Counted from the stretch's first letter, positions 21,106-33,075 are shown. The stretch is 64,000 nucleotides of DNA from Sepioteuthis lessoniana (GCA_963585895.1 OY757907.1:105531430-105595429); one strand, 5' to 3'. Translations and numbers: made by a program. Notes: generated from the letters alone by a model not told the origin.

Positions 21106-21478
21106 TGTTGATTTACAGCATGTCAACCCATTTATGGTTATTTTAAGTCTAGAGGTTAGAAAATTGTATTTATTCCAGATTCATATTTATATTTTTTGCG
21201 GAGTTATTTCTTTAGAGGATTTTTTGGTACAGGGTCCAATCAAATATAAATAATTTTTAAAGATCTATTTGACCTATAGAGGGGACCCTAATAGGCATTT
21301 CCACTTTGGATCAGAGTGGAGATGGGAATAATGGCAATAAAGGGGTACTCCATATCCCTCAGATCTCCATAACTCCAGCCTCATTATCAGATGCAGTTTA
21401 GTATCCTACCCAGAACAACCTTTTTATAGGGGTGTCAGCATATTCTAAGCCCTACCAACAGGGCATTTGAAAAGGCTG
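21106..21478 (-). mobile_element. Family C1 SINE
   Basis: Tail CAGCATGTCAACCCATTT, middle TTTGACCTATAGAGGGGACC, head side CATATTCTAAGCCCTACC and CAACAGGGCA. Confidence 0.8.
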
Positions 21479-22137
21479 TGGACTTATTGATATAATTTAG
21501 ATAGCATTACAAGTCCAGTTTTAATGATGTAAAGTTGTAATTCTCAAATCATTTTGATGATTTCATAATGGATAATGTAGAATTAATCAAATTATATCTT
21601 GTTATATTGTTTAGATATTCAGAGATAAATCTATCCTTAGATTATGACAAGGTACAAGACAAATTCATCATGGTTTCTTAACTGTCTTAATGGGTGGATA
21701 CAATGCATGTTTAAAAAAAAAAATCAAAGACAAACATCACATGTACCAATAGCCTGTGAGAACAGAAGCTGATAAGTTCTGAGTAAATTTTGATACACTG
21801 TAAATGGCATCCAAATCATGACCCTGTTGACTTGCTGCTAATTTCTATACTGATTAATTAAGCAGAAAAAGAAATTTGTATTCACTGTTATTCTACTTCC
21901 TCTTCTTGGTATTAAGTCAAGTTTTCACACTACAGAAAATCATAATGTGACAAAATTTAACTTGAAATATGTTTGTAAAATATACTTAATAGAGACCATT
22001 ATAAAATCTTATAAAAATGGAGGCTGTGAGATGAATACTGTTATGGAGCTACAATAGTGAAGAGACAATGACAAACCAAAACCAAACAGATGAGTACACA
22101 TATTATACATTAAGAGATTTATGATGATATAATAATG
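21479..22137. other. Unassigned; weak exon-like stretch
   Basis: Minus-strand 21754-21837 is open for about 28-30 codons (includes HDLDAIYSVSKFTQNLSASV) and ends in TGA. No acceptor gives a clearly good exon in that frame. It could be chance. Confidence 0.15.
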
Positions 22138-22448
22138 GAGGTGCTCAGAGCATAATGGCTACCATTACAGGAAGTAGACTTGGCTACCAGAGTTCAAATC
22201 CTGAACAAAGCTGTTTGCATATGCTAATATTCTGAAGAAAGAAATGAATACAACTATTCTCTCTCCATCTATAGGTAAATAGTAAAGCAGACTGGAGTCT
22301 TTAACCTTGGTATGGAAACCAGAAAGAAAACCCTGAACTCAAACCAGTTGTAGACCTGGAAAGGGATAGGTTCCACCAGGCTATTCCTGTCCAAAACACA
22401 CTACATGAGTAGCACTCGACCAAAATCAGGTTATGCGACCAGTGAAAA
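22138..22448 (+). mobile_element. Family D SINE, variant tail
   Basis: Head AGCATAATGGCTACCATTAC, B box GAGTTCAAATCCTGAAC, body CTCCATCTATAGGTAAATAG, then GTAGACCTGGAAAGGGATAG and a tail shared with 20041-20225. Confidence 0.8.
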
Positions 22449-22948
22449 CACAGTGAATAATGTACTAAATTATTGACTGTTGAAGAACACAAGATTATTT
22501 GGTGTCACGACATACAAACCAACTATCTGGATCATGACATTGATAAATGTACAGTGAGAGATAGAAGTTAATCTGACTGTGACAATGTAGTTATGGGTTT
22601 TGGGTCAGAGAAATAGAAAAGTAAAAAAAAAATAATTGTATTCCCTCTTTTAATATATATTTGTCAATTTGGTAACTTTTGATAATGATATACCAAATTC
22701 TCTGACACAAATATAGTAACAGTTTTTTATATACAATTTGTCAAAAATAGATCTGAACGTAAAGTCCAATTGGTCAAATATAATCTCATAGTCCAATAAA
22801 TTACAAACACTGGTTCTTACTTGAAACATTTTTTTACCATTAATTTTTGTTTACACAAAGGAAAAAAAAAACAAACAAAAAAAGAAACTTTTGTTTAAGA
22901 AGGTTAATTAATATTTGTAAAATGATTGATACCTACAGACTGTAAGTA
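22449..22948. other. AT-rich spacer
   Basis: Nothing recognised. Confidence 0.4.
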
Positions 22949-23665
22949 TGAGGGTCATTCAATAAATAAAGTGAATTTTGTCTAAAAAGTTAGCAGTAAG
23001 AAGCACTGTTTATAGCTGCACTTTTTTCAAGGAAATCAACAGTGACGAGTCCTTTCATGTCCCAGATGACTATCAGGATAACTTTCTTTACTGACTGCAG
23101 CACACGGAACTTTTTCTTTACCAGAGAGTTAGTTTATTTCACCCCCATGGACTGTCTTTTCAACTCTGGCTCATTGTGATAAACCAATGTTAAGCTGATT
23201 TGGAAAGATTTTTTAATATAAAAAAATTAAGGAAGCACTGTTTATAGTTGCACTTTTTTTTTTTTAAAAGGAAATCAACAGTTTTCACTGTTTTCATTCC
23301 ATAGGCAGTTTTTTGACCCAGGTTTGTAGTGGTAAACCCATGGTTAGTCAACTGGAGAACATTTTGACTAAAACATACTTCTATGAACACCTCACAGATT
23401 CTTCAGTAAATTCCACATAGTTTCCACTTCTCATTCATCAAAAATTTACTCTGTCCATGTCTAGAGTACTGCTTTATTTGTGGCCATTTTGTATAGTCTC
23501 AAAACAAAAATTTTGCAGGATTAAAATGATTTTCGCTATAAACCAATTCCAAACAATGCAGAGTTTACATTTATCTGAAAAAACAAAACAAAAAACAAAC
23601 CCCAAAACAAAAACATTATTTTGCTTTTTTTTAAAAAATTCCCTCTATTTATTGAATGACCTTTG
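22949..23665 (-). mobile_element. Decayed mariner, SETMAR-like
   Basis: Ends TGAGGGTCATTCAATAAATA (22949) and TATTTATTGAATGACCTT (to 23665), each next to TA. On the minus strand, WVYHYKP-type text (around 23310-23345) and a QSVKKVILIVIWDMKG-type segment (around 23040-23100) match the mid-transposase of mariners. An ~80-bp segment (GGAAATCAACAGT preceded by the CACTGTTTATAG text) appears twice, at about 22999-23042 and 23232-23284. This marks an internal rearrangement. Confidence 0.8.
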
Positions 23666-23921
23666 TATTTAGCTCTTAAAGTTTCTAAAAACTTTGGAAC
23701 AAACCAACTTCCATAACTAAAATGACTTATAGTAAAGTCATGCTAAATGCACCAGTTCCCAACAGATTGCCATAGGTAAGCAGTGTAAAAGCAGTTTACA
23801 ATTTAGATTAGTGACCAATTAAAAAGCTGGTACTATGAGCAATCTAAGGCCTACATGACAGAGTAAGAAAAGCTAAGTAAATAAAAACTTCTGTAACTAA
23901 AATGTATCAACAAGTTTTGAT

Positions 23922-24290
23922 AGACTGATTTTAATGGCATGTCAATCAATCGAGGATTATTTTATGCACTGAGTTTAGGGAATTGCATTCATTGCATGTT
24001 CATATTTATGTATTTTGTGTATTTGTTTCTTAAGAGGTCTTTTTTTTAACACACAGACCTATCAAATATGAATCATTTTTAAATAGAACTCTTCAACTCA
24101 TAGATGGGACTCTAATAGGTTCTAACCCTCGAGGTTAGAGATGAGCTTGAAATAATGTAGAGGTACTCAACAAAGAGTATGAACTCCCTTATCCCTCCAG
24201 TTATGGATTAAATAATACCACTATTGTTCTTCTACAAGGATGCCTTTGGCATTGAATAACCTACAAAGGTTGATATGCCATAAAGAAAAG
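23922..24290. mobile_element. C1/B chimeric SINE, tails outward
   Basis: 23922-24165 is a C1 SINE in minus orientation (tail at left). 24166-24290 is the 3' half of a family B SINE in plus orientation (CTTATCCCTCCAGTTATGG to TTGATATGCCATAAAG). The two join inside their bodies, leaving a tail at each end. No clear flanking duplication was seen. Confidence 0.7.
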
Positions 24291-26339
24291 TAGAGAAGAA
24301 TTTTGTCTTGCATATATCTATGATTTAAAGACTGCTATAGCACCAAGTTTTATTGGATTTTCTTTTTTGGTATTTAATACTAGCTATGCACAGAAAATCA
24401 GTTACTCAAGTGCAGAGTTTTTTTTGTTTCTTTTTGTGAGTCACAGGTGGTTATCACTTGTTGACAATAATATCATCTCAAATGCCAAAGCAACCATCCA
24501 GACATAATCCACTATTCTCTTTAATATCACAGATGACATTGGATGGCTTCAGGAATAAAATTCAATTTTTATGACTCAGTTTGTAAATGGCTGAGTTTCC
24601 CAATACAAAACTTTTGATAAATCTTTCAACTTCATAACATTAAAAAATTATGTTATATAATTTTCAAGTAAATAACTTAAATAAAAAAAAACAAAAAAAA
24701 AGCAGGTAGTTAAAAAACAAAACCATTTTTTATAATTGCCCCAAATCTTATTGAAATTTCAGTTGCTTAGACACACATAGGAAGTGATTATTTTTCTTGA
24801 TTATTGTTCCCTTAGTTGTCAATTTTCTAAAAAGAAAATTCTCAGAAAAAAAAAAAGGAAATTTTGTTGAATTTTCTTTTCCCTGATTTGGGATTAATTG
24901 CTTAAACAATTGTCCAAGTTTAAAAAGATCAAATAGTAGCATCCAAATGATTGGGGACAGTCACTTTACAATATTGCAAAAAAATTGAATTGCAATCATT
25001 AATCATGATCTTTGTCGATCATTTGATGAAAGCATGACCAGATGCTCTCAGGCAGTAACTGATAATGGTATATAACCAACCAAATATCAAGTGGGCATAA
25101 ATTGTCCAAACTTGTCATGAACTTCATCAATTGTCTTGATGAAATTTTATCTTAACTGTTTTTTTCCCTAATACTGTATTACCCAAATAATGAAATAATG
25201 AAGAGTGTAACATACTACTTATATGAGAAAGAGTTGATCAATTTGTAATGGTTTCTATATCACAGTGTTTCATTATATCTAAAAACAAAATTACCCTTTT
25301 CTAAGAAAAAGACCGAAGTTTGATGTAATTTCCATGAATAATTTTTTTTCGATTTACTGCCAAAATCTAGCTGATCTAGGACCAGCTATCTTCTGTCTAG
25401 AGAGTAGAAATCTGATATTCAAAAAGAACAGACTTGACATATTTTACTGCTACTCCAATTGCTAAACTAAAATACTAGTTCTGAATTTTACAAACAATAA
25501 AGATAAATGCTTAAAGAAATTCAGGAATAACACACAAGAATGCAATTAAAAAAGCAAAAAAAAAAATTAAAAAAAATAACCCACTAAAAATATTGTAGAC
25601 TCTACAGATCTGTCTCAACTCAACCTCCTGTTATTTGTTTTAATGTTCATATGTTTTATTTATAATTCAGTTCAACATTAACCTTTTATTCCAGTTACCT
25701 GGAAGACTCCTATGCTACAATATTTTGCTAATTTGCTACACACTCTGCTTTTGTATCAAATTATTCTTAGTTGCTTAAAAGCTATTAAAACTGCAATTAA
25801 ACTCAATGTCAAGTCATTTTTTGGTTATAGAATTTATATTATAATTGTCCTAAAAATAAATGAAATACAATATTGTTAGAACAGATTTTTAAAAACTACT
25901 CACTTCAGATGTTGGTTCAATTAAAAATTTTTCCTCAAGTTTTTAAATTTACATTAAAGACAAGTCTAGGATGAATGATCAACAGTATGTTTTGCATGTT
26001 ATCATTTTGTCTTGTCCTTTCAGTTTAAAACTGAGAAAAAAATTATGTTGGAAGAGGAAAAGAAAAAAATAGTCAGTTGTGCATATCAGCATATCCACTC
26101 AGGAAGGTTATTCAATGCCAAATCCTGCTTATATATTAAATACATATGATTTGTAAATGAATAGTTATAAGATAACAATTTTTTAACAAGCCAGAGCTCA
26201 TTTGTTTGTCTACTGTTAAATGGTTTAAAGTATTGCTATCTATCACTAATAGTTTTATTTGCATGTAAACACTATGTAACACTAATAATTCAATTTAACA
26301 ACCATTAGTTTGCACTCAGTTAAAAGGTATAGTAAATGA
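24291..26339. other. Long AT-rich spacer
   Basis: About 2 kb in which no gene, SINE or transposon was recognised. Poly-A/poly-T runs are frequent. Confidence 0.4.
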
Positions 26340-26565
26340 TTAAATATTTCTATTTGACCCAGAGATGGGACTCTAACAGGTATTACCACTTTGAGTCAGT
26401 GTGGACTTGGGTTTAATGGCAATGAAAGAGTACTCCACATTCCTAAAAGCATCAGGACGAGAGCCACACCAGTAGATAAAGTTTAGTATCATATTTAGGA
26501 CACTCATTGGAGGGAGGGTCTTATCACTCATCAGCATATTCTACAGTTCCAAACAACTGGGTTGG
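26340..26565 (-). mobile_element. Family C1/C2 SINE head
   Basis: TTTGACCCAGAGATGGGACT, AATGGCAATGAAAGAGTACT and the head CATATTCTACAGTTCC. The 3' tail part is absent. Confidence 0.75.
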
Positions 26566-26750
26566 AAAAAGAAAGTAATATATGTAAAATAACAATACTG
26601 TTAAAATAAAGGGGGAGTTATCTCCCTTAAACATTCACCAATACCAAAATCAGATTATCATCAGACTAAGTGTAAATGCTGATCACACATTACTTGCAAA
26701 TTGGACTGAAAAGTGCTTTATTCTCTAAGTTAAAGAATTTTAATAGTATA

Positions 26751-26967
26751 GGGATGCAATAAATAATTTTCTACTATAGGTAATTTGCATGTTAATTAGG
26801 GGTCTTTAGGGTGTTATATGACTGTTCCAGAAAACTCTTCTTGACCTTTTTTTATCTCAGTTCTTTGAACAGTAGAAATGTTGTGTCTGACCTTGTCAGG
26901 GAACGGTAAAGCCAAATGACCATCTAACCAACACTTAACAAGTAAGCATTTGGTAATTTTGCATCCC
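26751..26967. mobile_element. Small MITE
   Basis: Inverted ends GGGATGCAATAAATAATTTT and the reverse of GGTAATTTTGCATCCC, with TA at the left. 217 bp, non-coding. Confidence 0.6.
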
Positions 26968-27195
26968 TTCTACATAATGCTTGTTCAGGAAAGAATATTT
27001 GTATAATTCTACCATGGAAAACATTTTATTCTTTCTTGGTAATGCCACCTGCATGTATATTGTATATATTAAATATTCTTTCATTCTGTTTATTCAGTGT
27101 TAGCATATCCCAGATATGCTGATGCTAATATTGGTCCTTGCAGAGTGACAATTCAAGAAAAATATCTTCTCTGCTCCGACACATTCCAATGCTGA
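26968..27195. repeat. Dispersed repeat, second copy
   Basis: Same family as 9063-9350: ATGCTTGTTCAGGAA, CAGTGTTAGCATATCCC, ATTGGTCCTTGCAGAG. Confidence 0.6.
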
Positions 27196-27979
27196 AAAAA
27201 ATTTTTTTTTATATGCCATTTTTGCTGTGTTCTAATAACATAAACCCCAAAATTGAATCAACATAACATATATATATATATTTTTGCATTTATTTGATTG
27301 CATCACATATATCACATGATCAAAGTAGTTCAAGCTGCAGAAGGTACCCACAGTGGTTGGTAGTGTGATGTACAGTGTACATGTGACGTATTCAGATAGC
27401 AGCAAACACACTGGGAGAATTGGAATGCAGGGTGAGTTATCAGGACAGTTGAACAGAGACATGCAGTGTGAACAGTTGGAAAGAGGAGCATGATGTGAGC
27501 AGTTGGGAAGAGAAAGCATTAAGTGTAAGGAAATGAACAACAAAGAAGTCTGATAGAACAATTTTCTATCATGTCCATATCCAGTCTTCATGTTAAACAT
27601 CACTCCTCATATAAGTCCCCTTCGTATATCTCTTGAACTTTATTATATATTTATATTATTTTGCTAGTTGAATGCTAACAGAATAGATATATTTCATACA
27701 TTGCTGAAATCGCCGTTGTATTTAATTTTATTTTGCTAATCATTCTGATACATTGTTTCTATGCAATAATTCTTCAACCTGTTGTCAATCCCTTTTTTTT
27801 TAATTATTATTATTATCTGTGACAGATCCCTAATGAGGCAACTCAGGTAAATTGGATGAATCAAAAAATTTGGATTGTTTATGTACTGTACCATAGCCAG
27901 ATACGGCTATGTGTGAATTGGACATATAATGTTCATATATACGTATATACATAGAACATAGGAATCTTGAAACACGAAA
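27196..27979. other. Unassigned, with a short repeat array
   Basis: 27415-27520 holds about three imperfect ~28-bp units built on GAACAGTTGGAAAGAG. This creates a 123-codon minus-strand ORF (27232-27603) rich in NCSH-like repeats. The ORF has no recognised domain and looks like a by-product of the repeat. Confidence 0.35.
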
Positions 27980-28500
27980 AACACTTACGAATTCTCAGTT
28001 CAGGTACGAAATTTTTTATTACCTTTGAGTTTAAAGGTTTTTTGACATAAGGAGAGAGAGGCACAATCTTTCTATTCTGGCTTTTTCATCTGTACCATAT
28101 TTTGCGTGACACCTACCCAAGGCCTCCGCGAGCAAGCAAAAGTCAACCCTTCTCATCCGGTGTCTAGTCTCAACTCTACTAACTGACTTTTTAAAAATCT
28201 CCCCAAATCCTCTGCACTCTTCCGGTGCATGATGTCATTCACACTGTGTAGCCTTGCTTCCCATCTCAGGCTATTGTGACATCTCTGAGTGACACGTCCG
28301 CTCCGCCTGTGTGCGCGTGAACACCTGTGTTAATGTTGCACCTAAGTAACCCATGCACTGAGCAGAAAGGTTCTCAGCCTAACTAAACCCAAAGGCATCA
28401 AACGAAATCCCTCGGCCATTATATCACAGTACTTCTTGGCCGACGTGTCTGGGACAAGGAATAACAAAATATTGAGAATATTGTCCAGACACAAGAGAAG
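27980..28500. other. GC-richer CpG block, class unknown
   Basis: Contrasts with its flanks (GGCCTCCGCGAGCAAGC, CACGTCCGCTCCGCC, GTGTGCGCGTGAAC). Minus-strand AATAAA lies near 28014. A 12-bp inverted repeat, GTGTCTGGGACAA-type against TTGTCCAGACAC, is at 28445-28492. It may be an LTR or an unlisted transposon; no terminal duplication was found. Confidence 0.35.
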
Positions 28501-28584
28501 AACCATAACAGTAGTATCATAGAAGATGGTGTACTAATATGTTGTACATAGCTTCATTCCATTTAAGATTTGAAAATTGCCCAG

Positions 28585-28937
28585 ATGAACATGCAATGTA
28601 GTCTAATTCAAGAACTTATGCTTTATGAGTTTGAAATGAGCAATAACACAACAGAAGCAACCAAAAAACATTTGTCATGCAAAAGGTGAAATTGTATAGT
28701 ACAGTAACTAAATGGTTCATGAAATTTTGCTTGGGTTGCAAGAACCTCAATGATGAGTCAAGGTCAGGTAGGCCTAAAACCATGGATTCTGAGGTAATAG
28801 AAGCAAATCTGGTAAGACTATCAGGTAAACTCAACATCGCACAGTCCACTGTGGTTTGTCACCTTCATGACTTTTGCAAAGGCATCCAGAACTGCCATGT
28901 TTTGGTTCACATTACCAAAATATTACAACACTTTTGA
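28585..28937 (+). pseudogene. Mariner transposase N-terminus joined to its end
   Basis: The first part (from ATG 28585) reads a mariner N-terminus (ELMLYEFEMSNNTTEATK). After a frameshift near 28675 it continues as STVTKWFMKF, SRSGRPKTMDSE and the second helix-turn-helix (IAQSTVVCHLHDF). The sequence then goes straight to KILQHF, stop, and an end resembling a terminal repeat (GACTCACCCTCATATG). The whole DD34D catalytic domain is missing. It resembles SETMAR-annotated mariners widespread in marine invertebrates. The 5' inverted repeat was not located. Confidence 0.8.
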
Positions 28938-29520
28938 CTCACCCTCATATGATTATATTTATAAAAATCTCTTAAAGTCAAGCTGTTAATTTTAATTTGT
29001 CCTTTCTCAGAGAGTATAGTCATTCAATAATATGAAATTAGACTCTTTTTCAAAATTCACATGTTAACAAAAAATCTTTCTTGCTTATTGATTTGTTCTA
29101 TTTACCTAGTTTTGTTCAGTATAAGCTAAAGTTTGTAGAATCTGGCAAAATCATTTAGAACTGCCAAACTGTGTTTCATGTTACCAGTATATTACAAAAC
29201 TTTTGAACCATTCTATAGCTTAAAGATTTTTTCATATATTTTCTTTTCTTAGTAGATGCATAAATATCATGTTATATAGGAATTTTATTGAAAGAAATAT
29301 ATAATAAAAACTTGCAACAATTGTTCAAATCATTTTTCTTCTTCAAGTTGTTATTGAATTTGTTATATGATTCTTGTATTTATACTTTATATATATTTAC
29401 TCTAATATTTTACTTTACTTATATTTGTACTTAAAGTATATTTGCATTTAGATTTGTACTTTATTTTCTAAACTAACAACCTAATCTACAACAAATGGTT
29501 CATAGCAATCAGAATTATGT
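28938..29520. other. AT-rich; segment shared with 57990-58065
   Basis: 29085-29145 (TTATTGATTTGTTCTATTTA, TTTTGTTCAGTATAAGCTAA) matches the reverse complement of about 58013-58072. The repeat is unclassified; in the second location it borders a Tc1 remnant. Confidence 0.55.
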
Positions 29521-30290
29521 CTACAATATGGAGTAATAAATTATTACTATATCATCAGTACAAATGTTATTCATCTTCTCATTGAATTCTTGTGGATTGC
29601 ACATCATTATGTTTAACACACCTGCGGGAAGATAGAAATAAAATAAAACATGTTTGACAAGTATTGCAAACATGATAATTGAATCATTAAACAAAGAATT
29701 CAGACAATAGGAGAATCAGTGAATCAATTCAATAGACAATGCAGCACAATACGTGCATTAAGAATGGTAAAACATGCAACAGATTTCTGTTTTGCAACTG
29801 ATTGTATAGAATTGAATGGCAATTACAAATAATATCAAAGTTAAGGAAAAATATAAAGAGAAAAAAAAAGAAAAAAAAACTTATTGAAAGAATTAAATTA
29901 TGAAAATTTCTCAGCTGATATCTGTCATATCAAATGTGATTGGGTAATTAGGGTACCACTTCTCTTGAACTGTTAATAATGTTGATGATTCATCATGAAC
30001 AGTGTCTGAAATATTTTATAAATGCCAAAGATTCTTTTGGTCTTTTCTGGAATATTTGCAACTCTTTTATTCAAGTTGGGTGAATGTTATTCCAATTCAA
30101 AATGTCTCATTTGCCTTGTTTTAAAAAAGAACTTCCTTGTCTTTAGAAGGCAAAACTTGTTCAACAACTGTGTATAAATTAACAACTTAATCCACTATAA
30201 ATAGTTCATAGCAATCAGAATAATGTCTATCATATGGAATAATAAATCATTACTATATCATTAATGCAAATGTTATTCATATTCTCATAT
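29490..30290. repeat. Local duplication of ~95 bp
   Basis: 29490-29585 and 30190-30285 share ATAGTTCATAGCAATCAGAA, TAATAAATYATTACTATATC and CAAATGTTATTCAT, in the same orientation, about 700 bp apart. The spacer between them is unique. Confidence 0.8.
29521..29621 (-). CDS. Alternative last exon candidate
   Basis: The minus-strand acceptor TTTCTATCTTCCCGCAG is strong. The exon then starts GT (the same phase as the exon at 20867) and reads 32 codons, beginning VLNIMMCNPQEFNEKM, to TAG at 29523-29521. The donor at 33651 could splice to either exon, giving two different C-termini. Part of this segment is duplicated at 30190-30285 without the acceptor. Exon status is unproven. Confidence 0.28.
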
Positions 30291-30625
30291 GTATGTCTGT
30301 TTGTGTGTATATATGTGTGCATATACATATAAGAGGTTTATGGTTCTTACTAGCTCACTTAGTGAGTTAATGGAGGACCAAATGTTGCAGTATTGTTAAA
30401 TAGTGCTCAATATCAATGATAGAGCATTTATATATTATATTACATGGTACAGTCTGGGACCCTGGGATTCAGGCATTCAGCAATTGTCAGACTGAGTGAA
30501 GATTAAAAAAAAACTGATTAATATGGTTAATTCTTTGTCTGAAAAGTGGGGGTTATTTGTGTTTGTGTGTGTGCCTAAGTTTGTGTGTTAATGAATGTTA
30601 TTATGTTTGTGCATGTGCCATTGCT

Positions 30626-30628
<3 letters not shown>

Positions 30629-30662
<34 letters not shown>

Positions 30663-31080
30663 AATAAATAAATTCATATATATATATATATACACACATA
30701 CAAATAAATTCATATATATACACACATAAATACATTCATACATACATACACACATACATAAAAACGTTCACACATAAACACACACACACACATCCATACA
30801 TATACACATACATAAATACATTCATACATATACACACACATAAATACATTCATACACACACACACACACACACAAATACATTCATACATATACATACACA
30901 CACACAAATACATTCATACACACACACACACACACACACAAATATATTCATACATATATAAATACATAAATACATTCATACACACACACAAATAAATACA
31001 TTCATACATACACACATTCATAAATACATTCATACACACATACATACATAAATATATACATACGCACACACATATATCGT
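30629..31080. repeat. Compound (AT)n and ATACATTCATACA repeat
   Basis: A TA run at 30629-30658 followed by many imperfect units of ACATAAATACATTCATACA with CA runs between. Apparent ORFs here are repeat artefacts. Confidence 0.95.
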
Positions 31081-31985
31081 TGTTGACCGACTACTCATAA
31101 CGCAAAGAAAAACAAAACAAACAAACCCCATTCCTAAAAATGATGAGTCACTGATGTCGTCAGCCAATAGTATTTAGGAACGATTCATTAAAGGACTAAA
31201 TTGCTCTGCACAGAATGTTTTTTTTAAATATTAAATTCAGCCTGTTTTTCTAAGGACAGTCCTCAACAAATTTCAGGGCTACTCAGAAAGTCTATCCAAA
31301 CACCTCCTGAGACAACACAATGCAGCAGACACAACTACCAGCCTCTCAATTTAACAGACCTTTTCAGGTCTAATTCAGAAAGTCTAATACTCTTTGAGAC
31401 GGCACCAGCAGCTACCTTCTTGCATCAGCGACCACTTCACTGCAGCAGCAACTACCACTCCTGCACTGGCGGCCTCTTCCCTGCACCAGCAGCTACCAGT
31501 CCTGCACCAGCAGATACCAGCGTCCACTTTCCTGCACCAGCAGATACCAGCAGCCACCGGTTTTGCACCAGTGACTACCAGTCCTGAACCAGCGGCCACT
31601 TTCCTGCACCAGCAGACACCAGCGACTATCAGTCCTGAAACAGTAACCACTTTCCTACACCAGCAGATACCAGCAACTACCAGTCCTGGACCAGTGACCA
31701 CCTTCCTGTACCTGCAGATACCAGTCCTAAACCAGCGACCATCTTCCTGCATCAGTGGAAACCAGTCCTGCACCAGCAACCACCTATCCAACGAATACCA
31801 GTCTTGTACCAGCTATCCAGACCTGCTCCAACAATCACCATCCGGCCGTGGCGATTGTTCGCCGTACACTTTTTTCAATTTACGATTTGCCATAATAAAG
31901 TTTGGCCTTTCGAAGCAACATCCTTGTTTTGTCATTCTTGCCTAGTTCGTTGTTAATCACTTATATTTCAAAAGTTTGTGGGTAT
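31081..31985 (+). other. GC-richer block with Pro/Gln-type repeats, LTR-like
   Basis: The same ACATTCATACA-type microsatellite lies on both sides (to 31080 and from 31995), so this block seems inserted into it. It begins TGTTGACCGACT and a possible end CTCTGCAACA lies near 32004. 31395-31800 consists of imperfect 27-45-bp units around CCTGCACCAGCAGATACCAG. AACAATCACC...GGCGATTGTT forms a hairpin at about 31829-31858, and AATAAAGTTTGGCC follows at 31893. These are LTR-like features, but no convincing target duplication is present. Both strands are open through the repeats, so the 183-codon plus-strand ORF is probably not a protein. Confidence 0.4.
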
Positions 31986-31994
31986 ATTTATCTG

Positions 31995-32076
31995 GCCTCT
32001 GCAACACATATGAATACATTCATACATGCACACACACATACAAATACATTCATGCATGCACACACACACATATATA
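31995..32076. repeat. ACATTCATACATGCACAC microsatellite
   Basis: Continuation of the microsatellite at 30629-31080 on the far side of the inserted block. Confidence 0.85.
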
Positions 32077-32814
32077 ATAATTGAGTTTCTGCATGATTCT
32101 GTGTTTTGTTACTGTAACACAGCAAAAATGATACACCATTATTTAAAAGGGTTAAAATGTTCTTCAATTCCAATTTAACTGGAACCCCAGTTATTTTTTA
32201 TTAAATATAAAAAGTCTACTCAAAAGAGATAAACTATATCTAACAACTGATTATAAACTTATTTCCTATGACCTGTCTGCACTCTTTTCTGTTAGTCATA
32301 GTGACATACCAGACATGAAACTTTAATAAGTAATTAACAACAATAATGAAGTTTAATGATGATTATCATTTGGAAACAACTGTAAATTCTGGAAACTGAA
32401 AGTAACTTGATATCATTTTACCAAGTCTAAATAAAAGTTATATGAATAAGGAAACTAAGGAGAGAATCAAAAAATTAACTAGATATGAATTAAATACTGT
32501 ATTAGCTTGCTTAGAAGAAGTTTAACATCCCTGTTTTTTAATTTGCAGGCAATTTATGCTTGACAAACTTTCATAATTTCCATTGCATTCTTCCTGTTAT
32601 TTACTTAATGATAATAAATTAACACTTCTTATTGATGGATTGGTATTGGGGTAAGGGAGCAGTAATGGCAATCATTGTAGAAAGTAAGTTAAATTCAAAT
32701 TTGGAATGAAGCTGTTTTATGTTACACTAATACACTTAAGAAAGGCATAAATTTGAATCTTCTCTCAGCTGTAGAGAAAACTTGTGGTGAACAATGCCAA
32801 GACTTGTTACTTTG
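32077..32814. other. AT-rich spacer
   Basis: No gene recognised. A weak acceptor-like TTTTAATTTGCAG at 32536-32548 has no convincing exon. Confidence 0.35.
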
Positions 32815-33075
32815 TAGCAAACAATGATGAAAAATTTTCTACTTTATAATGAACAATACCAAGAGACTTACTACTTTGAAGTGAACAATGCTAAGACTTG
32901 ATGCTTTGTTGTGAATAATGTCTAGAGACTTGTTACTTAAAAGTAAACAATGCCAAGAGACTTGTTATTCTATAGTGAATACTCCCAAAACATTTGTTAC
33001 ATCATAGTAAACAATGCTGAGAAACTTGTTACTATATAATGAACAATACTGAGAGACTTGTTCCTTTGTAGGAAA
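32815..33075 (+). repeat. 32-bp minisatellite, first block
   Basis: Seven to eight imperfect units of ACTTGTTACTTTGTAG plus TGAACAATGCCAAGAG. The array continues at 33785-34385 and 34815-34990 after interruptions. Confidence 0.9.

Noticed and set aside
27232-27603. 123-codon minus-strand ORF, one of the longer non-transposon ORFs
   Set aside because: Its repeated NCSH-like residues follow a short ~28-bp DNA repeat and its ends lie in TA-rich simple sequence. No domain or splice context.
30710-30913. Cysteine-rich 67-codon ORF
   Set aside because: Translation of the ATACA/CACA microsatellite on the minus strand.
30629-31080. CRISPR-like regular repeats
   Set aside because: Repeats are simple-sequence units without unique spacers, in animal DNA.
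31394-31945. 183-codon Pro/Gln/Thr-rich ORF
   Set aside because: It covers an imperfect DNA minisatellite that is also open on the minus strand (31384-31791), so openness comes from repeat composition.
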